NCBI GenBank assembly: GCA_015056365.1
Contig: SVGM01000009.1
Span: 83,782 to 147,781 of the forward strand
Length of the DNA: 64,000 nt
Origin: Clostridiales bacterium
Lineage (GTDB): Bacteria; Bacillota; Clostridia; Christensenellales; Aristaeellaceae
Reading direction: 5' to 3'
The position numbers were made by a program, and so were the translations under genes. The notes below the pieces were generated by a model. It had not been told where the DNA came from. It made no database searches and was given only the letters and a program-made list of their open reading frames with translations. This document shows positions 57,724 through 64,000 of this stretch, piece by piece (the first letter of the stretch is position 1; the number at the start of each line of letters is the position of its first letter).

Positions 57724-57780
57724 GCATTCTGTCTGACCATCCGAACCCTTTGTTTCCCAGAATGAGGAGGAAACCCATCC

Positions 57781-58533
57781 ATGTCCAATCCCAACGGCCG
57801 TCCCCGCGCCGCCGCGCCCGACAACCGCCGCATTCCCGGCTCTGCCTCTCAGCCCAGGCCCCTGCACAGCCAAAAGCCAGGCACGCCCCAGCCCCTGCCT
57901 GTGCAGAAACCCATCGACGATGACGCGCCCCAGATCAAAGAAACGCCCAAATGGAAAAAGGCGCTGGTTCGCGTCCTGACTGTGCTGCTGGTCATTGTTT
58001 TGCTGGTGTTTGCCTATCTGTTCCTGCTTATGGGCGAGCCTGAGGAACACCCCCAGGAAGCCGCGCCTGCAGCCACTGCCGAGCCCATCACGCTGCCCAT
58101 GAACGCGCTGGAAGCCCCCGGCGAGGCCAACATCCCCTCCCTGGCCGAAACCTTCGGCGAGCCGGTGCTGGCCCTTTACGGCAATGCCCTGCCCATGCAG
58201 CGCGCCCGCGTGTATGACAGCGCTTTCGGCGGTGAATATGCCCGCCGCGTCACGCTGAGCTATCAGTTCAGCGACGGCATGGAGCTGCTTTTGGAAAGCA
58301 TCCGCCCCATCGACGCCATCTCCCTGCTGGGCGGCGACTACCGCCTGCAGGCCGACCGACTCTACGCCATGGCTGGGCTGGACGCCGCGCGGATGCACAG
58401 CGATGACTTCATCTGTATGTTCGCCCAAAGCGACCGGGCGGTGTACGCCATTCTTCTGCCCACTGCCCACGAAGGGGAGCTGGAAGCCCTGCTGAAGCAA
58501 ACCCTGCTGGTCAGCGCCGATCAGCCGCAATAA
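57781..58533 (+). CDS. Single-pass membrane protein of unknown function
   Basis: A 250-residue protein that I do not recognise. A proline-rich, basic cytoplasmic N-terminus (about 1-58, repeated PRP and QKP) precedes one membrane helix (ALVRVLTVLLVIVLLVFAYL, about 60-85) and an extracellular domain of about 150 residues beginning after an alanine-proline linker (APAATAEP). The outer domain has regular alternation consistent with a small alpha/beta fold (LALYGNALPMQRARVYDSAF; HSDDFICMFAQSDRAVYAIL). AGGAGGAAA precedes the ATG. The ABC exporter gene starts 21 bases downstream and is probably co-transcribed, so it may be an accessory factor. Confidence 0.8.
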   Translation: MSNPNGRPRAAAPDNRRIPGSASQPRPLHSQKPGTPQPLPVQKPIDDDAPQIKETPKWKKALVRVLTVLLVIVLLVFAYLFLLMGEPEEHPQEAAPAATAEPITLPMNALEAPGEANIPSLAETFGEPVLALYGNALPMQRARVYDSAFGGEYARRVTLSYQFSDGMELLLESIRPIDAISLLGGDYRLQADRLYAMAGLDAARMHSDDFICMFAQSDRAVYAILLPTAHEGELEALLKQTLLVSADQPQ

Positions 58534-58554
58534 CACAAAAGGAAGGTCCCACCC

Positions 58555-60321
58555 ATGCAGACCACGATCCGCACCCAGAAAACCAGCGTATTGATCCGCC
58601 GTTTTCTGCCCTATTTCAAAAAATACCTGCCCATTTTGGCCTTTGACCTATTCTGTGCTGCGCTGACCACCCTGTGCGAGCTGGTGCTGCCCATGATCGT
58701 CCGGGCCATTACCGACCGGGCAACCTCTGAGGCCGCCGCCCTCACCGTGGATTTTGTGCTCAAGATCGGCGGCTTGTACGTGCTGCTGCGCATCATCGAC
58801 GCGCTTGCCAACTTCTACATGACCACCCGCGGCCACCACATGGGCACCTTCATCGAAAGCGACATGCGGCATGACCTGTTTGAGCATCTGCAGAAGCTGG
58901 GCTTCGCTTACTATTCCTCCGCCAAGATCGGTCAGCTGATGGCGCGCATCACCAGCGACCTGTTCGAGGTGACCGAGTTCGCCCACCACTGCCCGGAGGA
59001 ATTCTTCATCGCCGCCATCAAGATCACCGTGCCCTTTGTGATCCTCATGGGCATGAACCCCATCCTGACGCTGATCGTCTTTGCCATGCTGCCCCTGATG
59101 ATTCTGTGCACCCGTTTCTTTAACAAGAAGATGCGCCAGACCTTCAAGGAGCGCAACCATCAGGTGGGCGAGATCAACGCGCAGGTGGAGGACAGCCTGC
59201 TTGGCATCCGCGTGGTCAAGAGCTTCGCCAACGAGCCCATCGAAATGGAAAAATTCGACGAAGGCAATGAAAAGTTCGTCAAGGTCAAAAACAAAAGCTA
59301 CATCTACATGGGCGGCTTCCACACCACAACCCGCGTGTTCGACGGCCTGATGTACATCGTGGTGGTGGTGGCAGGCGCGCTGTTCATGATCGCCGGCAAG
59401 CTCACCGCACCGGATTACATGGCGTACCTGCTCTACGTAAGCACCCTTCTGACTTCCATCCGCCGCATAGTGGAGTTTTTGGAGCAGTTCCAGCGGGGCA
59501 TGACCGGCATTGAGCGCTTCATCGAGATCATGGATGACGAACCCGACGTAGTGGACGCTCCTGACGCCACCCCGCTGACCGACGTAAAGGGCGACGTAAC
59601 TTTCGACCATGTCAGCTTCCATTACAGCGACAACGACAAAACCGTACTGGCGGACATAAACGTACACGTACCCGCAGGCGAGCGGGTGGCGCTGGTGGGC
59701 CCCAGCGGCTCCGGCAAGACCACCCTGTGCAACCTGATCCCCCGGTTCTACAACCTGACCGGCGGCCGCATCCTCATCGACGGCAAGGACATTACCACCC
59801 TCACTCAGCGCAGCCTGCGCGAGAGCATCGGCATGGTGCAGCAGGAGGTCTATATGTTCTCCGGCACCATCGGCGAGAACATCGCCTACGGCCTGCCCGG
59901 CGCAACCCAGGAACAGATTGAAGAAGCCGCAAAGTTGGCCGGCGCTCACGATTTCATCAGCGAGCTGAAGGACGGCTACAACACCTTTGTAGGCGAGCGG
60001 GGTGTGAAGCTCTCCGGCGGCCAGAAGCAGCGCATTTCCATCGCCCGCGTATTCCTGAAAAACCCGCCCATTCTCATTCTGGACGAGGCCACCAGCGCCC
60101 TGGACAACGAAAGCGAACGCCTGGTGCAGCAGTCCCTTGAAAAGCTTAGCGTAGGTCGCACCACCTTCACCATCGCCCACCGTCTCACCACCATCCGCGG
60201 CGCCAGCACCATCTGGGTACTGACGGAGAACGGCATCGAGGAACAGGGCACACACAAGGAACTGATGGAGAAAAAGGGCAAGTATTATCAGCTGTACCAA
60301 ATGTACACCGAGGAGGCGTAA
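58555..60321 (+). CDS. ABC transporter, fused permease and ATPase (exporter type)
   Basis: A 588-residue half-transporter. Six membrane helices occupy about residues 20-320 (including FAYYSSAKIGQLMARITSDL, a coupling-helix region), then the ATPase domain (about 345-580): Walker A LVGPSGSGKTTLCNL, Q-loop MVQQEVYMFSGTIGENIAYG, signature LSGGQKQRISIARVF, Walker B ILILDEATSALD and the switch His in TIAHRLTTIRG. It works as a homodimer exporting lipids, peptides or drugs; the cargo is unknown. AAAAGGAAGG precedes the ATG. ManA follows after four bases, so the genes are coupled. Confidence 0.93.
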   Translation: MQTTIRTQKTSVLIRRFLPYFKKYLPILAFDLFCAALTTLCELVLPMIVRAITDRATSEAAALTVDFVLKIGGLYVLLRIIDALANFYMTTRGHHMGTFIESDMRHDLFEHLQKLGFAYYSSAKIGQLMARITSDLFEVTEFAHHCPEEFFIAAIKITVPFVILMGMNPILTLIVFAMLPLMILCTRFFNKKMRQTFKERNHQVGEINAQVEDSLLGIRVVKSFANEPIEMEKFDEGNEKFVKVKNKSYIYMGGFHTTTRVFDGLMYIVVVVAGALFMIAGKLTAPDYMAYLLYVSTLLTSIRRIVEFLEQFQRGMTGIERFIEIMDDEPDVVDAPDATPLTDVKGDVTFDHVSFHYSDNDKTVLADINVHVPAGERVALVGPSGSGKTTLCNLIPRFYNLTGGRILIDGKDITTLTQRSLRESIGMVQQEVYMFSGTIGENIAYGLPGATQEQIEEAAKLAGAHDFISELKDGYNTFVGERGVKLSGGQKQRISIARVFLKNPPILILDEATSALDNESERLVQQSLEKLSVGRTTFTIAHRLTTIRGASTIWVLTENGIEEQGTHKELMEKKGKYYQLYQMYTEEA

Positions 60322-60325
60322 GGCC

Positions 60326-61540
60326 ATGTATACCGCCCATCAGACGCCCTTCTTTCCCTCCCACGGCTGCTGGCTGTACGGCGTGAATCCCCTGTATGTG
60401 CAGGCGGAGAACCTGACGTGGGACGAGCTGGTCACTTTGGATGGCTGCGCCTATGACGATGGCTACGACTGCGTACGCATGCTGGTATCCGCCGAAGATA
60501 CCGCCACCGCCGCCCTGCTGGAGACCGACTATGCCCATCTGGCCGGCAAAACCGCCGATGGCAGCCTGTGCTTCGAGCTGACCCTGGGCGACTGCCCCCT
60601 GCTGCCCATCCCCATGCATCCTGCCTACCGTTTCGGCGAGATGACCCCCTGGGGCGGCGACAAGCTGGGCAGCCTGTTCGGCAAGGCCATCCCCGACCCC
60701 CGCACCGGCGAAGCGCTGGAAATCAGCGCCATCCCGGGGCTGGAGAGCGTGTCTCCCTTCGGAGAGACCCTGACGGAGCTGATCAATCTGGAAAGCACCG
60801 CCCTTACCGGCACCGATCCGGAAAAGCCCTTTCCTCTTTTGCTCAAGCTGCTCTGCACCCGGGAACCTCTCAGCGTGCAGGTACACCCGGACGATGCATA
60901 CGCCGCAGCGCATGAAGACAAGCTGGGCAAGACCGAAGCGTGGGTCATTCTCAGTGCGGAGGAAGGGGCCAGTATCCTCTACGGTATCCGGGAGGGCGTA
61001 ACCATCGAGGACCTGCGTCGAGCCCTGACCGCCGGGGACGATATCGAGCCCATGATCCGGCGGGTCTTTGTCAACCCCGGCGATGTGTTCTATATGCCCA
61101 GCGGCATGGTACACGCCGTCAGCGGTGGTATTGTGCTCTATGAGATCCAGCAGAGCAGCGATATAACCTACCGCCTGTGGGACTATAACCGCACCAATGC
61201 CAAGGGCGAAAAACGCCCCCTGCACATTCAGCAGTCGCTGGATGTGATCGACGCCCGGCTGCAGGGACAGAGGGCGCAGATGCCCGAAGGCGGCAACGCT
61301 GTCATCTGCCTTCTGGACGTGCCTTGCTTCAAGCTGAATTGCGCCTGCGTGGACGGCGAGCTTCCCCTGAACCGCCCCGGCAGCTTTGTGATGCTCACTG
61401 CACTGGACGCCCTTCATCTGTGCTGGCAGGGTACGGAGATGCCGCTGAGCAGCGGCGAAAGCGTGCTGCTGCCTGCTTCCTGCCCCCATGTGTGGCTGAA
61501 AGGCAAAGGCAGGGCGCTGCTGTCGGCCCCCCGGGGCTGA
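60326..61540 (+). CDS. manA: Class I mannose-6-phosphate isomerase with N-terminal extension
   Basis: A 404-residue protein. The type I phosphomannose isomerase core starts near residue 98 (HPAYRFGEMTPWGGDKLGSLFG) and contains the zinc sites SVQVHPDDAYA, GKTEAWVILS and MPSGMVHAVSGGIVLYEIQ with the downstream Arg in YRLWDYNR. It interconverts mannose-6-phosphate and fructose-6-phosphate. Firmicute enzymes of this branch are about 315 residues, so roughly 95 N-terminal residues are extra; they are cysteine- and acidic-rich and I do not recognise them. The ribosome-binding site (GGAGG) lies in the end of the ABC gene, four bases before. Confidence 0.88.
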   Translation: MYTAHQTPFFPSHGCWLYGVNPLYVQAENLTWDELVTLDGCAYDDGYDCVRMLVSAEDTATAALLETDYAHLAGKTADGSLCFELTLGDCPLLPIPMHPAYRFGEMTPWGGDKLGSLFGKAIPDPRTGEALEISAIPGLESVSPFGETLTELINLESTALTGTDPEKPFPLLLKLLCTREPLSVQVHPDDAYAAAHEDKLGKTEAWVILSAEEGASILYGIREGVTIEDLRRALTAGDDIEPMIRRVFVNPGDVFYMPSGMVHAVSGGIVLYEIQQSSDITYRLWDYNRTNAKGEKRPLHIQQSLDVIDARLQGQRAQMPEGGNAVICLLDVPCFKLNCACVDGELPLNRPGSFVMLTALDALHLCWQGTEMPLSSGESVLLPASCPHVWLKGKGRALLSAPRG

Positions 61541-61565
61541 TCCCGCTTTCCTCATCAACACCAAC

Positions 61566-61606
61566 ACCCCCCGGCGCTGCGTTTTCACGCAGCCCGGGGG
61601 CTTTTG
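61566..61606 (+). terminator. Terminator after manA
   Basis: Nested stems: CCCCCGG/CCGGGGG outside and GCTGCGT/ACGCAGC inside with a TTTC loop (61568-61600), then CTTTTG. The holin gene on the other strand ends right here. Confidence 0.8.
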
Positions 61607-62182
61607 TTATCCATTCATTTTTTCGTCCTGATCCACAGGGAGACCGCCCGATGCGCGGTCGTCGATTTCATCCGCATCCTGCGTTTGCCAAAGGCTCTCC
61701 TGTGCCAAAGCTTCCACCGGCTCACTCCATCCTGCATCCTCCCAGCCATCCTCCGGCTGCCGGCGTTCTTTGTCCATCCGCTGCCCCAGCAGTTCCTTCA
61801 GCCGCTCGGGAAACGGAACCCCTGCCAAGCTCATATTTTCCAGCAGGCTCAGGCCCTCGTTGGCGATATAGAACCAGCACACAGAATCCCTGCATACCGC
61901 ATGATCCATCCCCATGACCCGGTCAAGCATAGTCGCCACCAGCACACAAAGCAGCATCAGTCCCTTTTTGGCAAGGCCCCTGGCGCCTACCTTGCTGCTC
62001 AGGCCGCCGTATTCGGTCTTGAGGCTTCTGCCCATCAACGCCACCGCAACGCCGCTGAGGTAGTCCGCCGCCATCATGCTCATCAGCACCATGAGCAGCT
62101 TGTCCCAGCCTCCCAGTGCGCCGGCCACTGCGCCGCCGGCTGCTGCCAGCACCTTGATCACCTTGTCCCAAACCTTCTCCAT
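61607..62182 (-). CDS. Phage-type holin (holin_4 family)
   Basis: A 191-residue membrane protein of the toxin-secretion/phage-lysis holin family. The core (about 15-135) has AAGGAVAGALGGWDKLLMVLMSMMAADYLSG, then SSKVGARGLAKKGLMLLCVLVATMLDRVMG and ICWFYIANEGLSLLENMSLAGVPFP-like closing helices, all diagnostic. A long acidic hydrophilic tail of about 60 residues is unusual. The ATG at 62182 has GGAGG eight bases upstream, within the end of the lysin gene; the GTG at 62191 overlaps that site. Holins open the membrane to release the lysin. It is the last gene of the lysis module. Confidence 0.9.
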   Translation of the reverse strand: MEKVWDKVIKVLAAAGGAVAGALGGWDKLLMVLMSMMAADYLSGVAVALMGRSLKTEYGGLSSKVGARGLAKKGLMLLCVLVATMLDRVMGMDHAVCRDSVCWFYIANEGLSLLENMSLAGVPFPERLKELLGQRMDKERRQPEDGWEDAGWSEPVEALAQESLWQTQDADEIDDRASGGLPVDQDEKMNG

Positions 62183-62187
62183 CCTGC

Positions 62188-62952
62188 TCACCTCCTTTTC
62201 AGATATTCAGACATGATATACCCCTGCCGGTTACCCCAGCGAACTTTTGCCCAGGTACGGCCGTTTTTCAGCACCAGTTTCTCCACCCAGACTGCGCCGC
62301 CGCAGGGCACCTTGTGGTACAAGGTACACAGTCTGCTGGGCTGATCCCGGAGTTTCACCGGGTTGCCGTCGGGCGTATCCACCAGCGCCCAGCCTGCGGA
62401 TAATCCGTCGCCTACGCCGCCGGCCGTCTGGTCCTGTGCCAGATGGTCAGGTGCATCCGTCTCCGGAGCGCTGTATTCCACCCACACAGGCAGACCCACC
62501 CGGTTCCAGCCGCCGGGAATGGTTTTCTCCTCAAAGGTGCTGCGGCACACGCAGCCTTTGGATGCGCTGGCATGAAGCGCACCCTGGCCGCGTCCCAGAT
62601 ACACGCCCATATGGGAGGCATTGCCCGCGCCATCTCCCCGGTATTGGACAGGTTCACCGCCATCGTCCTCCACGATGAACAGCCACGCGCCGGCAGGAAT
62701 CCTGCCCATGACGGCGGCGCATTCCTCCGGGGAGCCTGTCCACAGGCAGGCTCGGTAGTGGGCGTTGCTGCCGGCCAGATTGCACCGGCTGCCCGATACA
62801 CCCAGCTCCATCAGCAGATACTCGCACAGACCCTGACAGTCCATGCCCGCAAGGCTCATGCCGCCGGCCACATACGCAACCGGCTTCTCCTCAGCTGCCG
62901 CCAGCAGTTCAAGGGCCGCCTGAACATAGGCCTCTGCCGTGATCTTTTCCAT
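62188..62952 (-). CDS. NlpC/P60-type endolysin with C-terminal SH3 domain
   Basis: A 254-residue protein without a signal peptide, typical of holin-dependent phage lysins. The NlpC/P60 catalytic Cys is in SLAGMDCQGLCEYLLME near residue 39, and the His is in NASHMGVYLGRGQGALHAS near residue 114. Residues about 190-254 form a bacterial SH3 domain (GNPVKLRDQPSRLCTLYHKV, then GYIMSEYLKR) for wall binding. The holin follows after five bases. It probably cleaves peptide cross-links of the host wall. The start at 62952 has AAAGGATGAG some distance upstream. Confidence 0.87.
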   Translation of the reverse strand: MEKITAEAYVQAALELLAAAEEKPVAYVAGGMSLAGMDCQGLCEYLLMELGVSGSRCNLAGSNAHYRACLWTGSPEECAAVMGRIPAGAWLFIVEDDGGEPVQYRGDGAGNASHMGVYLGRGQGALHASASKGCVCRSTFEEKTIPGGWNRVGLPVWVEYSAPETDAPDHLAQDQTAGGVGDGLSAGWALVDTPDGNPVKLRDQPSRLCTLYHKVPCGGAVWVEKLVLKNGRTWAKVRWGNRQGYIMSEYLKRR

Positions 62953-63010
62953 CTTTGTTTCTCATCCTTTCAACAGCAAACAGGCGGCTGACCCGCAGCC
63001 GCAATCCCGC

Positions 63011-63051
63011 AAAAAACGTCACCCGGAGCATCTGTTCCGCTCCGGGTGACG
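63011..63051 (-). terminator. Terminator of glycine-rich gene
   Basis: A perfect 13-bp stem (63017-63029 with 63039-63051); on the minus strand it is followed by TTTTTTG. It separates the glycine-rich gene from the lysin gene, so the lysis genes need read-through or another promoter. Confidence 0.82.
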
Positions 63052-63077
63052 CCCGGTTCAAATCCCGGGAGATTTCT

Positions 63078-63890
63078 TTACTTTCGGCGGCTGTTCCGGA
63101 TCACCACGATACCGCTGCCGCCGTTGCCGGCCTTGTTGCTGCCATCGTTGCGGCCGCTGCCTGCGCCACCGCCGCCGGTGTTGGGCTGGCCGTCGCCGCC
63201 AATGCCATCCACAACACTGCCGCCGCCACCGTCACCGCCGGACTGATGGTTCCCATAATAGGCGCGCGCACCGGCGCCGCCGCCGCCGTAGAGCGTTGCT
63301 CCTTCCTCGCCGAATTCACGGGTGGTTGAGCCCTGACCCTTGCCGCCGGGATAGACGGTGCCGTTTACATGATTGAAACCATCCTGGCCATCGCTTCCGT
63401 CAGCGCCGCCCGCGCCGCTGTTTCCGTTGCTGCCCTCGCCTGAGCCTGCACCGCCGCCGCCAGAGCCGCCGTTGCCGCCGCAAAAGCCGTTTTCGCCAGA
63501 GCCGCCGCCATAGCCGCCCTCGGCGTACTGGCCAAAGGCAGCGGTGGTTTCGCCCCGTGAACCGGCCATCGAGCCTGCCTGACCACCCTGCCCTACGGTA
63601 ATGGTGTACTGGGTTTGCGCAGCCGCCACAATGCCCTGCGCCGTAGCGGTGTATCCGCCGCCACCGCCGCCACCGGATGCCTGTTCATACGCATACTGCG
63701 AACCGCCTCCGCCGCCACCCACCAGAAACGCATCAATGCTGCCCGGCGTCTTCGTAAAGGTCAGAACGCCGCTGGTCAGCAATTTGATGCGCCAGTTGCC
63801 CCTGCCATCATCAAGCAGCAGGTGTTCGCCTGTATACTGATACGCAGGCAGGCCTACCTGCCTGCCGCCGCCAACCATATTGAGAATCAT
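63078..63890 (-). CDS. Glycine-rich phage tail-type protein
   Basis: A 270-residue protein dominated by glycine. After an N-terminal part of about 60 residues (YQYTGEHLLLDDGRGNWRIK) come repeated GGGGGG, GGAGS and GGNGGSGGGG tracts to the end (GNGGSGIVVIRNSRRK). This fits the glycine-rich domain found in phage tail fibre or receptor-binding proteins. The start at 63890 has GGGAGC upstream; the in-frame extension to 63998 overlaps another gene and is rejected. Its place next to a lysin and holin supports a phage origin. The repeats are coding and do not form a CRISPR array. Confidence 0.75.
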   Translation of the reverse strand: MILNMVGGGRQVGLPAYQYTGEHLLLDDGRGNWRIKLLTSGVLTFTKTPGSIDAFLVGGGGGGSQYAYEQASGGGGGGGYTATAQGIVAAAQTQYTITVGQGGQAGSMAGSRGETTAAFGQYAEGGYGGGSGENGFCGGNGGSGGGGAGSGEGSNGNSGAGGADGSDGQDGFNHVNGTVYPGGKGQGSTTREFGEEGATLYGGGGAGARAYYGNHQSGGDGGGGSVVDGIGGDGQPNTGGGGAGSGRNDGSNKAGNGGSGIVVIRNSRRK

Positions 63891-63994
63891 TTTTGCTCCC
63901 TCCAATCCTTCGCCGCGCCTGCCAGCGCCGCCGACCAAAAGCCCATCGCGGCCGCCGCCGGAATGATCCACAGCAAGTGCCATGCGTTCATCAT
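63887..63994 (-). CDS. Small phage-type membrane protein, 35 residues
   Basis: A 35-codon ORF with one membrane helix (LLWIIPAAAAMGFWSAAL) and a short charged tail (KDWREQK). Its TGA overlaps the ATG of the glycine-rich gene (ATGA), which indicates translational coupling. The first two codons are both ATG (63994 and 63991). The window ends six bases beyond, so the ribosome-binding site cannot be seen. Similar short membrane peptides are common next to tail genes in Clostridia phages. Confidence 0.5.
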   Translation of the reverse strand: MMNAWHLLWIIPAAAAMGFWSAALAGAAKDWREQK

Positions 63995-64000
63995 ACACTT

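Noticed and set aside
63078..63890. Possible CRISPR or tandem repeat array
   Set aside because: The repeats are irregular GGN codons of one open frame with an initiation signal and a terminator; there is no constant repeat-spacer period.

Overview
The window looks like a chromosomal segment of a GC-rich, gut-type Firmicute (Clostridia; an uncultured Oscillospiraceae- or Christensenellales-like lineage is my inference). Supporting signs are strong AGGAGG ribosome-binding sites, TTGACA/TATAAT promoters, typical Clostridia families (DUF4317, DUF4349, an LtaS-like sulfatase, LplABC-type sugar transport), plant-polysaccharide hydrolases and a cobalamin-controlled B12 uptake operon. No rRNA, CRISPR array or intact insertion sequence was seen. 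One tRNA (Arg, ACG) is present.

Layout. 1-5.5 kb: end of tsf, pyrH, a hairpin-rich intergenic repeat, a MATE transporter, argS and a SpoU-type RNA methyltransferase. 5.5-12.7 kb: an MFS drug-efflux-type transporter behind a leader peptide and alternative RNA stems, a VOC protein, M18 aminopeptidase, histidine phosphatase, MBL hydrolase, nitroreductase, and a two-gene coiled-coil/ArsR-DUF2087 operon behind a near-perfect promoter, followed by a compact palindromic element. 12.7-24 kb: LtaS-like sulfatase, ECF sigma factor with a DUF4349 membrane protein, acetyltransferases, ferredoxin-fused aldo/keto reductase, a beta-propeller/HD-GYP sensor, and DUF4317. 24-30 kb: an Lsa-like ABC-F gene with a three-codon upstream ORF and leader terminator, then cobO divergent from a cobalamin riboswitch-btuFCD operon ending in a divergent PduO-like protein. 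30-35 kb: two small exporters, a transporter pseudogene, tRNA-Arg and an amino-acid ABC operon.

35-57 kb is a carbohydrate region: GH29 fucosidase, LplABC-type permeases and binding protein without their own ATPase, GH51, GH43, a large cell-wall-type repeat protein, threonine aldolase, GH31, a CE1-like esterase, MTA/SAH nucleosidase, a xylose-isomerase-like TIM barrel, PfkB kinase, class II aldolase and an AEC carrier. The hydrolases lack signal peptides, so imported oligosaccharides are probably trimmed in the cytoplasm and fed to isomerase, kinase and aldolase. 57-61.5 kb: a membrane-anchored unknown, an ABC exporter and a mannose-6-phosphate isomerase with an N-terminal extension. 61.6-64 kb: a leftward phage-type lysis module (holin, NlpC/P60-SH3 lysin, glycine-rich tail-type protein, 35-residue membrane peptide) that probably continues beyond the window.

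The most interesting signals are regulatory. Two antibiotic-resistance-type genes (MFS at 5823 and ABC-F ending at 25605) each have a small well-initiated upstream ORF and mutually exclusive RNA pairings, which fits ribosome-sensing attenuation. Other items are a seven-hairpin intergenic array with a second diverged copy 9 kb away, three solute-binding proteins without a canonical lipobox, and a xylose isomerase homologue with an altered metal ligand.
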